From positions 1 through 15,206 of the forward strand of contig DVEE01000282.1 of the NCBI GenBank assembly GCA_015295885.1: a stretch of DNA of 15,206 nucleotides. Direction: 5' to 3'. Below the pieces are notes generated by a model that worked only from the letters and a program-made list of their open reading frames with translations, did not search any database and had not been told where the DNA came from. Positions 5,917-12,435 of the stretch are shown in pieces. Position numbers and translations under genes: made by a program. Numbering within the stretch: the first letter of the stretch is position 1; every line of letters begins with the position of its first letter. This DNA is from Leptolyngbyaceae cyanobacterium M65_K2018_010. GTDB taxonomy: Bacteria; Cyanobacteriota; Cyanobacteriia; Phormidesmidales; Phormidesmidaceae.

Positions 5917-7344
5917 TTAGCGAGGTTCCCTGGTCGGAGGGCCGGGCGGTGGCGGCAGGGGGTCCATGGGCCTGATATGCACGGCCCCGGAGGGTAAAAA
6001 CTGCACTTCTACGGTGACCGCCCGACCCAGCGCTAGGGGATAAACCGTTTGGCCCACCTGGGGTAGGCCAGGAAAGGTTTGGTAGGCTCGGGACAGTTCC
6101 GTTAAGGGGATTAGGGCAGTGACTTCTCCCTGGGGATCCAGGGCGAGGGTATAGCGAAGGGGAGCGGTTAACCCTGATGGTGGGTGCCATCCTTGCTCTA
6201 GGGCTGAGGTTAACTGGGTGACCCAGTCGGCGGTGGGGGAGTCCGTGGTATCCGCCAGGGGACTAGAGGCCCTGGCCCCACTACCAGCCAGGCTCTCGGG
6301 GGTAGCCGGCTCTGTAGCGGGTACCGCCAAGGTGGGTGACTCAGCCCCACTGGACCGGGCTGAAACCGACGGCGAGGGGGTTGGAGCCGTGGCTATGGTC
6401 GGCGGCGGTACTGGGGCTGCTGGGATTGTTGGGGGGGAGGGGGGAGCCGCTGGTTCCCTGATCGGTCGACTTTCTTGCGGTTGAACTGGCGATGGAGTAG
6501 CCCCCGGGGAAACCGCCGTTCTACCCCCACCGCTGATGGCGGGTGAGGACGACAGGGATGGAGTCGTCCCAGGGCGGAGGGGGCCCTCGGCAGTGATTTC
6601 TGGTTGGGCCTGGGACCTTGCTGAATCGTCCTCAGAGAGCGGGCGCCCCGGGGGGGATGGCTCTGAAGCCATCGACGGTTGGGGAGGGGGGCCCTGGGCC
6701 TTGGGCTCGGCCTCTGGAGCCGTTGCTGGGGTGGATGTGGGCGATCGCAACATCGGTCCTGGCCCTGGGGTTAACCACTGACTACCCAACACCGCCGCCA
6801 CCAGCACTGCCGCCACCGACCCCAACCATAGGGTTAACCGGGGGCGGGCTGCAGAACGGGCGGTGGGTAAACGCTCTTCCGGCAGGCGCTCCAGGGCTCG
6901 ATCGGTCTGTTCCAGCACCGCGGCTAAGTCAGCCAACTGCAGGGTGGAGAGCTCGACGACTTGGGTTGGGGAGTGATCCCCTGGAACTGTCAGGGTTAAG
7001 CGATGACGGGTGAGCCCCACCGGTGCCAGGGATATCCCACCCCGCTGAACCGTTTGGGAGGGGGTGAGAGTCTCTCCCTGGAGATAGGTCTGCACATACC
7101 CTTGCACCACCAGCCCCAACTCCGTTAGCAGGGAATCCCGTCCGGCCAGCTCTAGCAGCGGCGATTGGGGGGCTGAGGTGGCCCGGGCCAAGTCCTCTGC
7201 GGCCCAGAGCTGTAGTTGAAACCGAGCTTGCTTTAAGACCGGCCGATCGGCCAGGTGGCTCAGGGGAGATAGGTGGCCCCTCAGCCGTAGGGTACAGCTG
7301 CCCGCTTCGTATTGGTAGGAGGTGAGGGGGGCAAGGGTGGCCAT
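5917..7344 (-). CDS. DUF4335 family membrane-anchored, proline-rich protein
   Basis: Cyanobacterial DUF4335-type protein of about 475 residues from the ATG at 7344. The frame extends to a TTG at 7380, but the family pattern starts at MATLAPLTSYQYEAGSCTLR. The N-terminal domain (1 to about 165) is soluble and mixed alpha/beta. One membrane segment follows at about 171-191 (LWLGSVAAVLVAAVLGS). A 180-residue Pro/Ser/Ala/Thr-rich linker comes next, then a folded C-terminal domain (374-460, beginning WVTQLTSALEQGWHPP) and a Pro-rich end. The order of a TM helix, a Pro-rich stalk and a small beta-containing domain resembles TonB and its relatives, but relationship is not shown. The gene follows the DUF3038 gene by 62 bases, a pairing conserved in cyanobacteria, so the two probably work together. 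Function unknown. Base composition of the linker is very GC-rich. Confidence 0.85.
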   Translation of the reverse strand: MATLAPLTSYQYEAGSCTLRLRGHLSPLSHLADRPVLKQARFQLQLWAAEDLARATSAPQSPLLELAGRDSLLTELGLVVQGYVQTYLQGETLTPSQTVQRGGISLAPVGLTRHRLTLTVPGDHSPTQVVELSTLQLADLAAVLEQTDRALERLPEERLPTARSAARPRLTLWLGSVAAVLVAAVLGSQWLTPGPGPMLRSPTSTPATAPEAEPKAQGPPPQPSMASEPSPPGRPLSEDDSARSQAQPEITAEGPLRPGTTPSLSSSPAISGGGRTAVSPGATPSPVQPQESRPIREPAAPPSPPTIPAAPVPPPTIATAPTPSPSVSARSSGAESPTLAVPATEPATPESLAGSGARASSPLADTTDSPTADWVTQLTSALEQGWHPPSGLTAPLRYTLALDPQGEVTALIPLTELSRAYQTFPGLPQVGQTVYPLALGRAVTVEVQFLPSGAVHIRPMDPLPPPPGPPTREPR

Positions 7345-7406
7345 GGAAACAGAGAAGGGGAGCTTAGGGAATGGGGACAAGCCAGAAGGTCAAGGGAAAA
7401 ATGGCC

Positions 7407-7976
7407 CTAGCTGAGTGATCGATCGAGCAGGGCGGACCACAACCGGCGATCGCCCTCTGGACCACTATAAAAAAGCAAATCAATCAGCAGCTTCAGGGCC
7501 AGGGGCGTCAGGTCATCGGGGGTGGAGGTTGGGTCGGCTTCCATGCGATCCTGGTAGGCGTTGCTAAAGCTATCCAGGTAGTTGCCCAGTAGAGCCACGC
7601 GGTGGGGAGGGCGGCCTTGCTCCAGGGCTTTTTCCAGGTGGGCCACCGCCTGGCGGATAGTCGCCCGGTGCTGGGCAGCCAGGTGGCCACTCACTAAAAC
7701 CAGGGCGCGGGCTTCGTCAACATCCAGCTTTTTGCGCCCCTGGCCGGTGCGGAGGGGGCTAGCCTGGCGCAGACGCCAGAGGTTCACCCGATCGCTCAAC
7801 AGCTCCGATAGCCCCAGGGAGGCCGCCGTCGCCAACATGGCCTCCGACCCCACACCGGTGAGCGCCTCCAGGGCCAGCAATACCAAGTCAAGCTGGGCCT
7901 TAATACTGCGCAACTGCTGAGGCGTTGCTGAGACCTTAGCCAGGCTTTGCCCCGGTTGTTGAGAAGACCGCTCCAC
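7407..7976 (-). CDS. DUF3038 family protein
   Basis: A 189-residue, mainly helical, soluble protein. The segments IKAQLDLVLLALEALTGVGSEAML and LWRLRQASPLRTGQGRKKLDVDEARALV are characteristic of the cyanobacterial DUF3038 family. The start is a GTG at 7976, just after a TAAGGGT stretch that can serve as ribosome site; a stop lies shortly upstream in frame, so the start cannot be much earlier. It directly precedes the DUF4335 gene and follows the hydrolase gene at 103 bases on the same strand, suggesting a three-gene unit. Biochemical role unknown. Confidence 0.9.
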   Translation of the reverse strand: MERSSQQPGQSLAKVSATPQQLRSIKAQLDLVLLALEALTGVGSEAMLATAASLGLSELLSDRVNLWRLRQASPLRTGQGRKKLDVDEARALVLVSGHLAAQHRATIRQAVAHLEKALEQGRPPHRVALLGNYLDSFSNAYQDRMEADPTSTPDDLTPLALKLLIDLLFYSGPEGDRRLWSALLDRSLS

Positions 7977-8079
7977 CCTTACCCCACTGCGTTAACCCTA
8001 AGGGATTGGGCCCATTGTGGCATAGGGGTTGCAGTTCTTGAAACGGGAGCCCCTGATAGGGGGATGACCGGTCACCGCC

Positions 8080-8724
8080 TTAAAAACCCAGAAATTGCTG
8101 GATGTGTTGCCAAATCTCCGCCTCCACATCCACCAGGGCATGGTCGCTGTCCAGTTCCACCAGTTTTACCCAAGGCCGAGTTGCCGCGTAGGCCTGACTT
8201 GCCGTGACGGCAATCACCTCATCCTGGTGGCCGTGGAGAATCAGGGTGGGGATTTCAGTTTTAAGCTCTGCCTCGAGAAAGGTCTCGGCGTCTTCCACAA
8301 AGGCATAGCGCAGAGGCAGATGGCGCTGTTCAGTGTAATGATAGACGGCCATGCTGCCGGTGCGGCGCCACTGTTCCACCTGTTCCGGTCCCAGACGAGG
8401 CAGCCATTGGTCCAAAAATTGAAAGGCCGGCGCCAGCAGGACCAGTTTTTCGATGCGGTCTTGCAGTTCAGGGCGTTCCCCCAGCCAGGCGGCGGTCAGC
8501 CCCCCCAGGCTAGAGCCGATAACCACCGTAGGGCCGGGTTGACTCAGGATAATCTCGCTGGCCTGGTGGATTTGGCGACTCAGGGTGAGGTGAGTAAAAT
8601 CGCCCTGGTTCAGGTCAGGAATGACCAGGGGTAACCCCAGAGCCTGGAACCGTTTTTGCAACGCCTGGGCTTTGTGGGATTGGGGGCTAGAGGCAAAGCC
8701 GTGGAGGTAGAGGTAAGCCGTCAT
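8080..8724 (-). CDS. YqiA/YcfP-type alpha/beta-fold esterase
   Basis: A 214-residue hydrolase of the short YqiA class, acting on ester or thioester bonds; the natural substrate is unknown. It begins MTAYLYLHGFASSPQSHKA, the class signature with the oxyanion-hole HGF. The nucleophile elbow is G-S-S72-L-G (70-74). The acid is likely Asp167 (HGHQDEVI) and the base His194 (DSDHALVD), so the triad is complete. No signal peptide is present, so a cytosolic enzyme is expected. ATG at 8724. It diverges from leuB and precedes the DUF3038/DUF4335 pair on the same strand. Confidence 0.92.
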   Translation of the reverse strand: MTAYLYLHGFASSPQSHKAQALQKRFQALGLPLVIPDLNQGDFTHLTLSRQIHQASEIILSQPGPTVVIGSSLGGLTAAWLGERPELQDRIEKLVLLAPAFQFLDQWLPRLGPEQVEQWRRTGSMAVYHYTEQRHLPLRYAFVEDAETFLEAELKTEIPTLILHGHQDEVIAVTASQAYAATRPWVKLVELDSDHALVDVEAEIWQHIQQFLGF

Positions 8725-8771
8725 GGCAGCGCGATCGCAGGGAGCGGGTTCATCCGGTTAACCCCGGGCAG

Positions 8772-8777
8772 TATGAT
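8772..8777 (+). promoter_or_regulatory. Candidate -10 element for leuB
   Basis: TATGAT, one mismatch from TATAAT, lies 96 bases before the leuB ATG and just before the two leader hairpins. No good -35 is seen at 17 bases spacing (TTCATC). A weak guess from sequence only. Confidence 0.25.
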
Positions 8778-8792
8778 ATGGAATCGATGGAT

Positions 8793-8834
8793 GGCCCAAT
8801 TCCTGGGCCCAGGGTAAGGGGGCCATCTGGCCCC
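8793..8834 (+). promoter_or_regulatory. Two tandem GC-rich hairpins in the leuB leader
   Basis: GGCCCA (8793-8798) pairs with TGGGCC (8804-8809), and GGGGCC (8819-8824) pairs with GGCCCC (8829-8834) with a 4-base loop. The first arm of one hairpin can also pair with an arm of the other, so alternative folds are possible. The element ends 38 bases before the leuB start. It could be an attenuator or RNA stabiliser; no leader peptide rich in Leu codons and no T-run follow. Confidence 0.35.
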
Positions 8835-8872
8835 AAGCTACTCTACTCCACTCCTGTATCCCGCCAACCCCT

Positions 8873-9967
8873 ATGACCCCTTCCTACCGCATTACCCTGC
8901 TCCCCGGTGACGGCATTGGCCCTGAGATTATGGCGGTGGCCGTAGAGGTGCTGAAGGCCGTCGGTCGTCAGATGAATTTGGCCTTTGAGTTTGAGGACGC
9001 TCTGATTGGCGGCGCCGCCCTTGAGGCCACCGGCTCACCCCTGCCCGCGGAAACCCTGAATATTTGCCGGGCCAGTGATGCGGTTTTGCTGGCTGCCATT
9101 GGGGGTTACCAGTGGGATACCCTGCCCCGACACCTGCGACCTGAGACTGGTCTCCTGGGTCTGCGGGCGGGGTTGGGCCTGTTTGCCAACCTCCGGCCAG
9201 CCACCATCTTGCCCCAGTTGGTGGAGGCGTCCTCCCTGAAACGGGAGGTGGTGGAGGGAGTAGACATCATGGTGGTGCGGGAACTCACCGGCGGCATTTA
9301 CTTTGGCACCCCCAGGGGCATTTTTCAGACGGAAACCGGCCACCAGCGTGGGGTAAACACCATGGCCTATACCGATGAGGAGATCGACCGGATCGGCCGA
9401 GTGGCCTTTGAAACGGCTCGCAAACGCCGGGGCCAACTCTGCTCCGTGGATAAGGCCAATGTTCTGGAGGTATCCCAATTGTGGCGCGATCGCATCACCG
9501 CCCTAGCTTCGGAATACCCGGATGTCAGCCTCAGCCACCTCTATGTGGACAACGCAGCCATGCAGCTCATCCGCTGGCCTAAACAATTTGACACTATTGT
9601 GACGGGCAACCTGTTCGGCGATATTTTGTCCGATGCGGCGGCTATGCTCACCGGCAGCATTGGCATGTTGCCCTCCGCCAGCCTGGGCTCCACAGGCCCC
9701 GGCCTGTACGAGCCGGTCCACGGTTCCGCTCCAGATATTGCCGGCGAGGATAAGGCTAACCCCCTGGCCCAGGTGCTCAGTGCCGCCATGATGCTGCGCT
9801 ACGGCCTTAACCAACCCACTGCGGCGGATCGCATCGAGCAAGCCGTTAACAAAGTCTTGGATCAGGGATACCGAACTGGCGATATCATGGCGAACAATAT
9901 GATCCCGGTGGGCTGCCAAGGGATGGGCGAAGCCTTGCTTAGGGCCCTCGATGAAACCAATAGTTAA
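8873..9967 (+). CDS. leuB: 3-isopropylmalate dehydrogenase (LeuB)
   Basis: Oxidises and decarboxylates (2R,3S)-3-isopropylmalate with NAD+, the third dedicated step of leucine biosynthesis, in the cytosol as a dimer. 364 residues, normal length. Visible signatures are LLPGDGIGPEIM near the start, LRAGLGLFANLRPA with the substrate-binding arginines, VVRELTGGIYFG, SVDKANVLEVSQLWR (catalytic Lys), and VDNAAMQLIRWPKQFDTIVTGNLFGDILSD with the Asp residues that bind divalent metal. The NAD-binding GLYEPVHGSAPDIAG follows. ATG at 8873; no clear Shine-Dalgarno sequence. It stands alone on the plus strand, with no other leucine genes in the window, as is usual in cyanobacteria. Confidence 0.98.
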   Translation: MTPSYRITLLPGDGIGPEIMAVAVEVLKAVGRQMNLAFEFEDALIGGAALEATGSPLPAETLNICRASDAVLLAAIGGYQWDTLPRHLRPETGLLGLRAGLGLFANLRPATILPQLVEASSLKREVVEGVDIMVVRELTGGIYFGTPRGIFQTETGHQRGVNTMAYTDEEIDRIGRVAFETARKRRGQLCSVDKANVLEVSQLWRDRITALASEYPDVSLSHLYVDNAAMQLIRWPKQFDTIVTGNLFGDILSDAAAMLTGSIGMLPSASLGSTGPGLYEPVHGSAPDIAGEDKANPLAQVLSAAMMLRYGLNQPTAADRIEQAVNKVLDQGYRTGDIMANNMIPVGCQGMGEALLRALDETNS

Positions 9968-10037
9968 CATAAGTTAACGATTTGCCGCCCCTGGGGATAT
10001 AGATTACAGTCTTGTCTAGCAGCGTCATAGGTGAGCC

Positions 10038-10319
10038 GTGTACGGTCTACAGCAACCCCCTTCCCCCGTCAGTCAGTCCACTCTGCCCCCGGCCGATACC
10101 ACCGGCTTACCTGCGGTCCTCAATCCGGCTTTATTGAAGTCGGCCCGCCAAATCTATCGCACCTACTACGAAGTCCATCCAGAGGATACTCAACGGCCCA
10201 TTGGCATTGCCATCAGCACCAAAACCCATCGGGGTAAATTGATCTTTGGCGATCGTCCGGTCTTGCTCCCCAACGAGTGCTTTATTCCCCTCAACCAAAT
10301 TGAACCGGGGCTGCATTAA
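10038..10319 (+). CDS. Small hypothetical protein (93 aa)
   Basis: A 93-residue frame with a GTG start at 10038 preceded by AGGTGA four bases away, a good ribosome site. The C-terminal two thirds (about 28-90) look folded: LNPALLKSARQIYRTYYEVHPEDTQRP, then a beta-rich stretch (IGIAISTKTHRGKLIFGD). The N-terminus is Pro/Ser/Gln-rich and probably disordered. No Cys and no membrane segment. It follows leuB by 70 bases. I recognise no family and assign no function. Confidence 0.7.
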   Translation: MYGLQQPPSPVSQSTLPPADTTGLPAVLNPALLKSARQIYRTYYEVHPEDTQRPIGIAISTKTHRGKLIFGDRPVLLPNECFIPLNQIEPGLH

Positions 10320-10572
10320 GGCTCTGGGGCCTGGTCCAGTTGGACGGGCCTACCCCTTTGTCATTCCTGGTGCCGACCATAACCATGGTGGCAGCTTCGG
10401 AGATTATGGTAGCCGCTTCCGTGGAGCTATCTGGATTTCCCCGATTATGGCTAGAGCTGCATGACCCCAAACTAGCCTTGCCTCAGGGTTGATCGCTGCC
10501 CCCCTAGGGTCTAGCACCCCAACCACTCGCCCAAACCTATCGTGGGACGGGAGGGGTGCCGTGGAACAGCTC

Positions 10573-10919
10573 TCAAAAAGTCTTAAACCACGATGGCTTC
10601 ACTCGGCTATAGGACTCGATGGTGACACAGCTATCGGCTTCAGCCAGCACCCCTAAAATGGCTACCCCTAAAATGGCTATCGTCACAACCGCCAGCAGGC
10701 TATGGGGTTGGATTCGTACCATGGGCGGCTCAGGAAGCTGCTGAAAACGCTGGAGGATACTCCGGCTTAAAATCTTAGACTTTCGGGCCTGCTCATGGGC
10801 TTCCCCTAGGGTATGGCCTGGGTTTGGGCAGGGACGGTGCCGGGTTCCCCTTCATCTCCCAAGCCTTCCAGTAGCTGTGAAGGGTTGCTTAACGAAAGTT
10901 TGCAGCAACCTATTGGCAC
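10573..10919 (-). pseudogene. Probable frameshifted small membrane-protein gene
   Basis: Two minus-strand frames join to form one protein-like reading. The first begins at a GTG (10919), reads SNPSQLLEGLGDEGEP, and stops at a TAG (10806-10808). The second is open from 10851 to a TGA at 10573-10575, with a helical charged stretch (LGEAHEQARKSKILSRSILQRF) running into a hydrophobic segment (LLAVVTIAILGVAILGVLA). The frames overlap at 10806-10851, so one indel there would connect them. Alternatively only the 49-residue peptide from the ATG at 10722 is made. The 15-base tandem repeat encodes AILGV twice within the membrane segment. I recognise no family, and assembly error cannot be excluded. Confidence 0.35.
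10649..10678. repeat. Tandem 15-bp direct repeat (two perfect copies)
   Basis: ACCCCTAAAATGGCT occurs twice without a gap (10649-10663 and 10664-10678). On the minus strand, in the frame of the possible membrane protein, each copy adds five hydrophobic residues, so the duplication keeps the frame and lengthens the membrane segment. Confidence 0.85.
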
Positions 10920-10955
10920 CGATCAAACCACCGCAGAACCAGATAAAGTGGCTCT

Positions 10956-11711
10956 ATGTATGACGATGACCTAACCACTCTGAATCCAGACCTTGAATTT
11001 GCCGACCCCCTGGATGATCTCGAGCCGGTGGGTGAGGCAGATGGGCCCCGCTATGATCCAGAGGCCATGTTACCGTTGTTGGTCTCCCCCGATCCCCAGC
11101 AGCGAATGCTGGCGGCCCGCGCTTTTTGTGAATTGGAAGAACCGCGAGCGGTTTCGGCCCTCGTTGGCCTTTTGGATGACCTTTGTCCCTTAGTACGGGT
11201 CAGCGCGGCCTATGCCCTGGGGCGAAACCCGAGCCAGGGGGCGGTGGAACCCCTGATTGCTCAATTAGCCAGGGACTGGAATGGCTACGTGCGGAAAGGC
11301 TTGGTATGGGCCTTGGGCAATGCCCATGATGCCCGCGCCTTGCTCCCCTTGATGGATGCTTTAAAGACTGACATTTCAGCGGTGCGACTGTGGGCAGCTA
11401 GTGCCCTGGCCCAAATGGCACAGGTGACCTATGAGGCTGCGGTGGCGGCGATTCCTCCCCTGATTGAAGCAATGCGTCAGGATCCGGTACCGGCGGTGCG
11501 CAGCAATTGCGCTTGGTCAATCGGCCAACTTTGCCGAGAGCTACCCTCCAATGTGGTTTACCACACTGCCATCGATGCCCTGATTGAGACCTTCGCTGAG
11601 GACGATGACTTGGGCGTTCGCGAGGACGCGAGATCGGCCATTCTCAAGGTTGGGGATGCCCGAGGATTGCAAGTGGTCGAAGAAATTGAGCGAGACGGTC
11701 TGTTTTTCTAA
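10956..11711 (+). CDS. HEAT-repeat protein (IaiH-like)
   Basis: A 251-residue protein. A very acidic N-terminal tail (residues 1-35, MYDDDLTTLNPDLEFADPLDD) precedes a helical-repeat domain from about residue 36 to 245. HEAT units are recognised by repeated patterns such as AVSALVGLLDDLCPLVRVSAAYALG, AVEPLIAQLARDW.GYVRKGLVWALG and VRSNCAWSIGQL. Such domains bind other proteins. Size and layout resemble the cyanobacterial HEAT protein IaiH, reported to interact with IscA in iron-sulfur metabolism, and phycobilin lyase-related HEAT proteins are an alternative. The assignment to IaiH is from memory of the family and not proven here. ATG at 10956. It is convergent with the small membrane-protein gene, 62 bases away. 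Confidence 0.9.
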   Translation: MYDDDLTTLNPDLEFADPLDDLEPVGEADGPRYDPEAMLPLLVSPDPQQRMLAARAFCELEEPRAVSALVGLLDDLCPLVRVSAAYALGRNPSQGAVEPLIAQLARDWNGYVRKGLVWALGNAHDARALLPLMDALKTDISAVRLWAASALAQMAQVTYEAAVAAIPPLIEAMRQDPVPAVRSNCAWSIGQLCRELPSNVVYHTAIDALIETFAEDDDLGVREDARSAILKVGDARGLQVVEEIERDGLFF

Positions 11712-11773
11712 ACCGGCATGGTAAGGGTAAGTAGGCGGGTGCCATTAAATAGAAAGACTTGGCTACTGGCAAC

Positions 11774-12007
11774 TCAATGGAGGGATAGCTTAACACCGAC
11801 CTCGGCTTCGCGCTTGGTGGAAGGAGCTACCCAATCAGAGGGCATGGGCTGCATCGGGGCTAGCTTCGTCTGTGATTGGCTGGTGGTGGCCTGGGTCGCC
11901 TCAGTGGCATCCATTTGGTCGCAAATGGCATTGGCTAGCACCAGGGCAAAGTAGCTGCCTCCCAGGTAGAGCAGCAGGTCGAAGGCCCCGAAATATAAGT
12001 GGAACAT
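11774..12007 (-). CDS. Small single-span membrane protein, unknown
   Basis: A 77-residue protein from the ATG at 12007. GGGGAGGA lies seven bases upstream, the strongest ribosome site in the window, and decides the start over the TTG at 12031. The N-terminus (MFHLYFGAFDLLLYLGGSYF, about 5-28) is one membrane helix. A hydrophilic tail rich in Thr, Gln and Ser follows, with one Cys after the helix (ICDQM). I recognise no family. It is convergent with the HEAT gene and transcribed away from the pstS-type gene, whose leader it shares. Confidence 0.65.
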   Translation of the reverse strand: MFHLYFGAFDLLLYLGGSYFALVLANAICDQMDATEATQATTSQSQTKLAPMQPMPSDWVAPSTKREAEVGVKLSLH

Positions 12008-12435
12008 GGCTTTATCCTCCCCATTGCTCAAGCTTATTGCTAATCCTAGCCGATCTGTTGATCGATATCGATTCTCGGTGTCCTAACCACTCACCCTACG
12101 GCAGCATACTGCTCACCATCACCCTGTCCTGCCCACTCGCTATCAACCTCTGAAGGGGTAGTGACAACCGGCGAAATTGGCGTAATCTCCCAGCTGCGAT
12201 CGCCACAGGTTTGAATGAAGCCTAAATTTATGTGACAAATCCCTGTTTTTAACCCCTTCATAACCGGCAAATTACGTTTTTTTGAAATGCTTAGAGCAAG
12301 TTCTTTAAAGCAGTGCTTTTAGAGTAACTGGGTCCGCAGTTGTATGCCTATAGATGCAGGAGCGTCAGGGCGATCGACGGACCTCACTAGATGCCAAAAG
12401 GCTGTATGTCAGGTTTGGAGTTTGGAGTGAAGACT
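12008..12435. other. Divergent control region of the small membrane gene and the phosphate-binding gene
   Basis: About 430 bases without a supported gene. It contains a HIP1 octamer at 12196-12203, an AT-rich core (about 12225-12330), and the candidate Pho box at 12248-12266. The open frames crossing it have no protein-like features. A longer start for the pstS-type gene at 12391 falls inside and is less likely than 12436. Confidence 0.4.
12248..12266 (+). promoter_or_regulatory. Candidate Pho box (SphR/PhoB-type site)
   Basis: TTTAACCC (12248-12255) and CATAACCG (12259-12266) are direct repeats 11 bases apart, one helix turn. Cyanobacterial Pho boxes are described as PyTTAAPyPy(T/A) repeats separated by three bases. 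The first copy matches seven of eight positions, the second six. A third, poor copy follows at 12270. The site is 170-190 bases before the phosphate-binding gene. Confidence 0.4.

Larger units (their letters stand above)
10320..10955. other. Gene-poor region between the 93-aa gene and the HEAT gene
   Basis: No intact gene is convincing. The region contains a probable decayed minus-strand ORF at 10573-10919 (listed separately) and a tandem 15-base repeat inside it. An inverted repeat GCACCCC (10514-10520) / GGGGTGC (10553-10559) can enclose an inner CCCA/TGGG pair and would lie just downstream of that ORF. The plus-strand promoter of the HEAT gene should be near 10880-10955, but no clear hexamers were seen. 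Confidence 0.35.

Noticed and set aside
6218..7013. Gly- and Pro-rich plus-strand frames opposite the DUF4335 linker
   Set aside because: They are antisense shadows of a GC-rich, Pro/Ser/Ala-coding region, without start signals or family features.
8095..8634. A 179-codon plus-strand frame opposite the hydrolase
   Set aside because: The minus strand encodes a complete alpha/beta hydrolase with an intact catalytic triad, so the antisense frame is a by-product of codon bias.
9035..9970. Minus-strand frames opposite leuB
   Set aside because: leuB is unambiguous and these frames show no protein-like features.
10385..10492. A 35-codon plus-strand ORF (MVAASEIMVAASVELSG)
   Set aside because: Too short, no ribosome site, no recognisable features.
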